Source: Acd1 sp049973945 (lineage in GTDB: Archaea > Thermoproteota > Thermoprotei_A > Sulfolobales > Sulfolobaceae). Taken from it: a stretch of DNA of 42,213 bases. Shown here piece after piece: positions 40,169-42,213 of the stretch. Where the stretch lies: contig JBMFJH010000014.1 in NCBI GenBank assembly GCA_049973945.1, positions 1 to 42,213 of the forward strand, given 5' to 3'. The notes beneath the pieces are model-generated. The model had not been told where the DNA came from. It did no database searches and was given only the letters and a program-made list of their open reading frames with translations. Each line of letters opens with the position of its first letter. Position 1 is the first letter of the stretch. The position numbers were made by a program, and so were the translations under genes.

Positions 40169-40633
40169 ATGATTACAGCGAGAATGGTTCCGGCTGACCT
40201 GCTCATAAAGAGGCTAGCGGAGTACTTGAAAGAGAACGTCAAGGAGGTGAAGCCCGAGGAGTGGTCGTTATACTCCAAGACCGCTTCGTATAACGAGAGG
40301 GTTCCCGACAACCCGGAGGAGTGGTGGTACGTAAGGAGCGCTTCCCTTTTGAGGAAGCTTTACCTCCTGGGGCCAATAGGCGTGAACAGGTTAAGGAACG
40401 AGTACAGCTGGAGCAAGAGGAGGGGGACAAGGCCTCCGAAGAGCGTTCACGCCCCAGGGCACGCAATGAGGGAGATGCTCCAGCAACTGGAGAAGGCGGG
40501 CCTGGTCAAGAGGACGAAGGAGGGCAGGGTCCTGAGCGACAAGGGCAGGTCGTTGCTCGACAAGCTTTCTTACGAAATCTTTAAGTCGCTGGCCGAAAAG
40601 AATCCCGAGCTGAATAAGTACTTAGAGAAGTAA
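40169..40633 (+). CDS. rps19e: Ribosomal protein eS19
   Basis: A 154-residue small-subunit ribosomal protein of the eukaryotic/archaeal S19e family. It is a basic winged-helix protein; typical parts are EWWYVRSASLLRKLYLLGPIGV in the N-terminal half and the later GRVLSDKGRSLLDKLS. It starts the six-gene ribosomal/translation operon at the right end. The ATG at 40169 lies about 32 bp from the shared box, so the transcript has a leader of a few bases. In Sulfolobales this gene is typically followed by the PDCD5-like gene, as here. Confidence 0.96.
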   Translation: MITARMVPADLLIKRLAEYLKENVKEVKPEEWSLYSKTASYNERVPDNPEEWWYVRSASLLRKLYLLGPIGVNRLRNEYSWSKRRGTRPPKSVHAPGHAMREMLQQLEKAGLVKRTKEGRVLSDKGRSLLDKLSYEIFKSLAEKNPELNKYLEK

Positions 40634-40652
40634 AAGTGGAGGGTGGTTTTTA

Positions 40653-41003
40653 ATGAGTCAGGACTTTGAGGACGAGGAACTGCAGGAGCTGTTGAGAAGG
40701 AGAGCCGCTGAGGAACAGAAGAGGTTGGCCGAGGAGGAGGTCAGGAGGAAGCAACTCCAGCAACAAAAGGAGGCCGTGCTCAGGACTATCATGACCCAGG
40801 AAGCGAGGCTCAGGCTCAAGAACATCGAGCTGGTTAAACCCGAACTCGCGGAAGCCCTTAAGGATCAACTAATTGCTCTCGCCCAGTCGGGCAGGATACC
40901 CGTCCCGATCACAGATGAGATGCTGAAGCAGATCCTCGAGCAAATTACTGGGACGCAGAGGAGAGACTTTAAAATAACGATAAGGGAGAGGGGTTGGAAA
41001 TGA
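40653..41003 (+). CDS. PDCD5-family DNA-binding protein
   Basis: A 116-residue homologue of human PDCD5 (TFAR19). The N-terminal half is a highly charged helix rich in Glu, Lys, Arg and Gln; the C-terminal three-helix bundle has RLKNIELVKPELAEALKDQL and IPVPITDEMLKQILEQ. Archaeal members bind DNA and are found in ribosomal operons. GGAGGGTGG lies about 8 bases before the ATG, a good ribosome site. The stop overlaps the eL39 start (ATGA). Confidence 0.93.
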   Translation: MSQDFEDEELQELLRRRAAEEQKRLAEEEVRRKQLQQQKEAVLRTIMTQEARLRLKNIELVKPELAEALKDQLIALAQSGRIPVPITDEMLKQILEQITGTQRRDFKITIRERGWK

Positions 41004-41155
41004 GCAGGAACAAGCCTCACGCGTACAAGCTCAGGCTCGCTAAGGCCCTGAAGGCCAACAGCCCTATCCCAGCTTGGGTAATCGTAAAAACTAACAGGAG
41101 GATAACGGTCAACCCGTTGAGGAGGGACTGGAGGAGGCAAGACCTGAAGGTGTGA
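41000..41155 (+). CDS. rpl39e: Ribosomal protein eL39
   Basis: A 51-residue, very basic large-subunit ribosomal protein that lines the exit tunnel. The product begins MSRNKPHAYKLRLAKALK and ends NPLRRDWRRQDLKV. The gene is easily missed because of its size, but the length and residues match the family. ATG at 41000 overlaps the PDCD5 gene stop by 4 bp, and eL31 starts 4 bp after its stop, all in one operon. Confidence 0.96.
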   Translation: MSRNKPHAYKLRLAKALKANSPIPAWVIVKTNRRITVNPLRRDWRRQDLKV

Positions 41156-41159
41156 GGCC

Positions 41160-41423
41160 ATGAAGGAGAAGGAGTACTTCGAAATGGTCATCAACTTCAG
41201 GAGGGCCTTCATGGGAAGGAGGAACGTTAGGTTCAGGAGGGCCCTCAGGATGATTAGGGAGACCGTGAAAAGGCATACAGGTGCGGAGAGGGTAGTCCTG
41301 GATCCCGTGCTGGTCAACGCAATATCCACGAACAAGCGGGATAAGATAGTTAGGAAAGTGAGGATCGCGGCGAAGAAAATCGGCGAGAAGACCTACCTAG
41401 TCCAGCTCGCCGTGAAGGGCTAA
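41160..41423 (+). CDS. rpl31e: Ribosomal protein eL31
   Basis: An 87-residue large-subunit ribosomal protein at the tunnel exit. The basic N-terminus is followed by RNVRFRRALRMIRETVKRH and a C-terminal strand KIGEKTYLVQLAV. Its length is standard for archaea. ATG at 41160; the stop overlaps the aIF6 start by one base, which suggests translational coupling. Confidence 0.96.
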   Translation: MKEKEYFEMVINFRRAFMGRRNVRFRRALRMIRETVKRHTGAERVVLDPVLVNAISTNKRDKIVRKVRIAAKKIGEKTYLVQLAVKG

Positions 41424-42094
41424 TGAACTTGGAGAAAATAAACGTCTTTTCGAACGAGAACATAGGTCTTTTCCTCTTCACTAACGACAAGTACACCCTC
41501 GTTCCCCAAGGGTTGGAAAGGGAACTGAAGGAGAAGATAGCGGAGACTCTGAAGACAGAGGTCGTCGAAGTCACGGTGAACAAGAGCTTCCTCATAGGCC
41601 TATTCGTCAACGGGAACAACGACGTAATCGTACTTCCGAGAACCGTCGAGGACGAGGAGTTTCAGAGGCTCAAGACGGAACTCAAGGCCGTGAGGGTCGA
41701 GATCTTGAAAGTCAAGCCCAACGCTCTTGGGAACGCCATCCTCATGAACGATTACGGGGCGCTCCTCTACCCAGAAATGACGGAGGCAGAAGTTAAAGAA
41801 GTGGCTAACGTGCTGGGGCTCGACAACGTGAGAAGGGGGACGATCGCTAACGTCGTGGCGGTAGGCGCTGCGGGCGTTATGACGGACTTCGGCGGCCTCG
41901 TCCACGCCGACGCTAGCGAGGAGGAGGTGAAACGCCTCGAGGAGTTATTCAAAGTGAAGATAGACGTAGGTACCGTCAACTTCGGCAACGCTTACGTTAA
42001 GACCGGACTCGTCGTGAATAAGTACGGCATACTAGTAGGCTCGGAAACAACCGGACCAGAGATTTTAAGAATCCAACAGGCCTTTTCACAATAG
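41423..42094 (+). CDS. eif6: Translation initiation factor aIF6
   Basis: A 223-residue pentein-fold factor that binds the large subunit near uL14 and prevents early joining of subunits. The five-fold pseudo-repeat can be followed as repeated patterns like IGLFLFTNDKYTLVP, NALGNAILMNDYGALLYP and GGLVHADASEEE. It starts within the eL31 stop (TAATG). The next gene, eL20, begins 2 bp after its stop, the usual Sulfolobales order. Confidence 0.96.
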   Translation: MNLEKINVFSNENIGLFLFTNDKYTLVPQGLERELKEKIAETLKTEVVEVTVNKSFLIGLFVNGNNDVIVLPRTVEDEEFQRLKTELKAVRVEILKVKPNALGNAILMNDYGALLYPEMTEAEVKEVANVLGLDNVRRGTIANVVAVGAAGVMTDFGGLVHADASEEEVKRLEELFKVKIDVGTVNFGNAYVKTGLVVNKYGILVGSETTGPEILRIQQAFSQ

Positions 42095-42096
42095 CT

Positions 42097-42213
42097 ATGG
42101 ACGTCAAAGTTTACAGGGTCACTGGTACGGCTCTCTTCAACGCAAATAAGTTCCCGACCAGGCAGAAGTTCGTTAAGTACGTTACGGCCGTGAGGCCTGA
42201 AGACGCCGTGGAG
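42097..42213 (+). CDS. rpl18a: Ribosomal protein eL20 (L18a/LX), N-terminal part
   Basis: The first 39 codons of eL20 (also called LX or L18a) from ATG at 42097 to the window edge. The product begins MDVKVYRVTGTALFNANK and continues QKFVKYVTAVRPEDAVE, matching the family N-terminus. It follows aIF6 by 2 bp. The C-terminal half is outside the window. Confidence 0.9.
   Translation, partial: MDVKVYRVTGTALFNANKFPTRQKFVKYVTAVRPEDAVE

Noticed and set aside
1..42213. CRISPR arrays and complete insertion sequences
   Set aside because: No regularly spaced repeats and no transposase gene were seen by eye on either strand. The only recombinase is XerA, a chromosomal housekeeping enzyme.

Overview
The window is chromosomal DNA of a thermoacidophilic crenarchaeon, almost certainly a member of the Sulfolobales. 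The evidence is the UV-inducible pilus (ups) cluster with its usual DNA-repair neighbours, the eukaryote-like ribosomal and translation genes (eS19, eL39, eL31, aIF6, eL20), archaeal PheS/PheT, a Xer-type recombinase, beta-RFAP synthase, and many leaderless genes with a TATA-like box about 25-30 bp before ATG, GTG or TTG. The DNA looks rich in G+C for this order (about half by eye, not counted). That would suit a Sulfodiicoccus- or Metallosphaera-like organism better than Sulfolobus proper, but this is only a guess.

Layout. 1-5.8 kb: the start of a DUF1512 protein, methionine aminopeptidase, a UPF0173 metallo-hydrolase, then pheS-pheT and an alpha/beta hydrolase in one overlapping run. 5.8-11.5 kb: a CinA-like protein, a class I aminotransferase, a zinc-less alcohol-dehydrogenase relative, small regulators or unknowns, an HTH-CBS protein and a small JAMM-like protein. 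11.4-22.4 kb: one minus-strand block that matches the Sulfolobales ups region: upsX, upsE, upsF, upsA, upsB, endonuclease III, a ParB-like protein, a membrane glycosyltransferase and an Lhr-type helicase. In Sulfolobales this set links UV damage to pilus-driven cell aggregation, DNA exchange and repair. Three of its promoters carry the ANTTTC hexamer known from UV-inducible Sulfolobus promoters, at similar distances from their TATA-like boxes.

22.4-24.4 kb is the most accessory-looking stretch. It holds a probable 56-codon gene divergent from upsX, a DUF3834-like gene, a flavin oxidoreductase broken by a frameshift, and a 75-bp element with perfect 16-bp inverted ends flanked by a 4-bp direct repeat. 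The XerA-type tyrosine recombinase follows.

25.2-35.2 kb: gamma-carbonic anhydrase, an RNA m5C methyltransferase, beta-RFAP synthase, a degenerate acyl-CoA synthetase relative, thioredoxin, an orphan ABC ATPase, glutamine synthetase, GTP cyclohydrolase I, Xaa-Pro dipeptidase, MoaA, a zinc ribbon and a kinase-like protein. Three of these are pterin or molybdopterin genes. 35.2-40.1 kb: cysteine synthase, a TusA-DsrE sulfur-carrier pair, DUF711, a PhoU-like regulator and nicotinate phosphoribosyltransferase. 40.2 kb to the end: the ribosomal/translation operon eS19-PDCD5-eL39-eL31-aIF6-eL20, the last cut by the window edge.

I saw no tRNA, rRNA or CRISPR array and no complete insertion sequence. 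No stretch longer than about 300 bases lacks a gene. All family assignments come from reading motifs by eye, without any database search.
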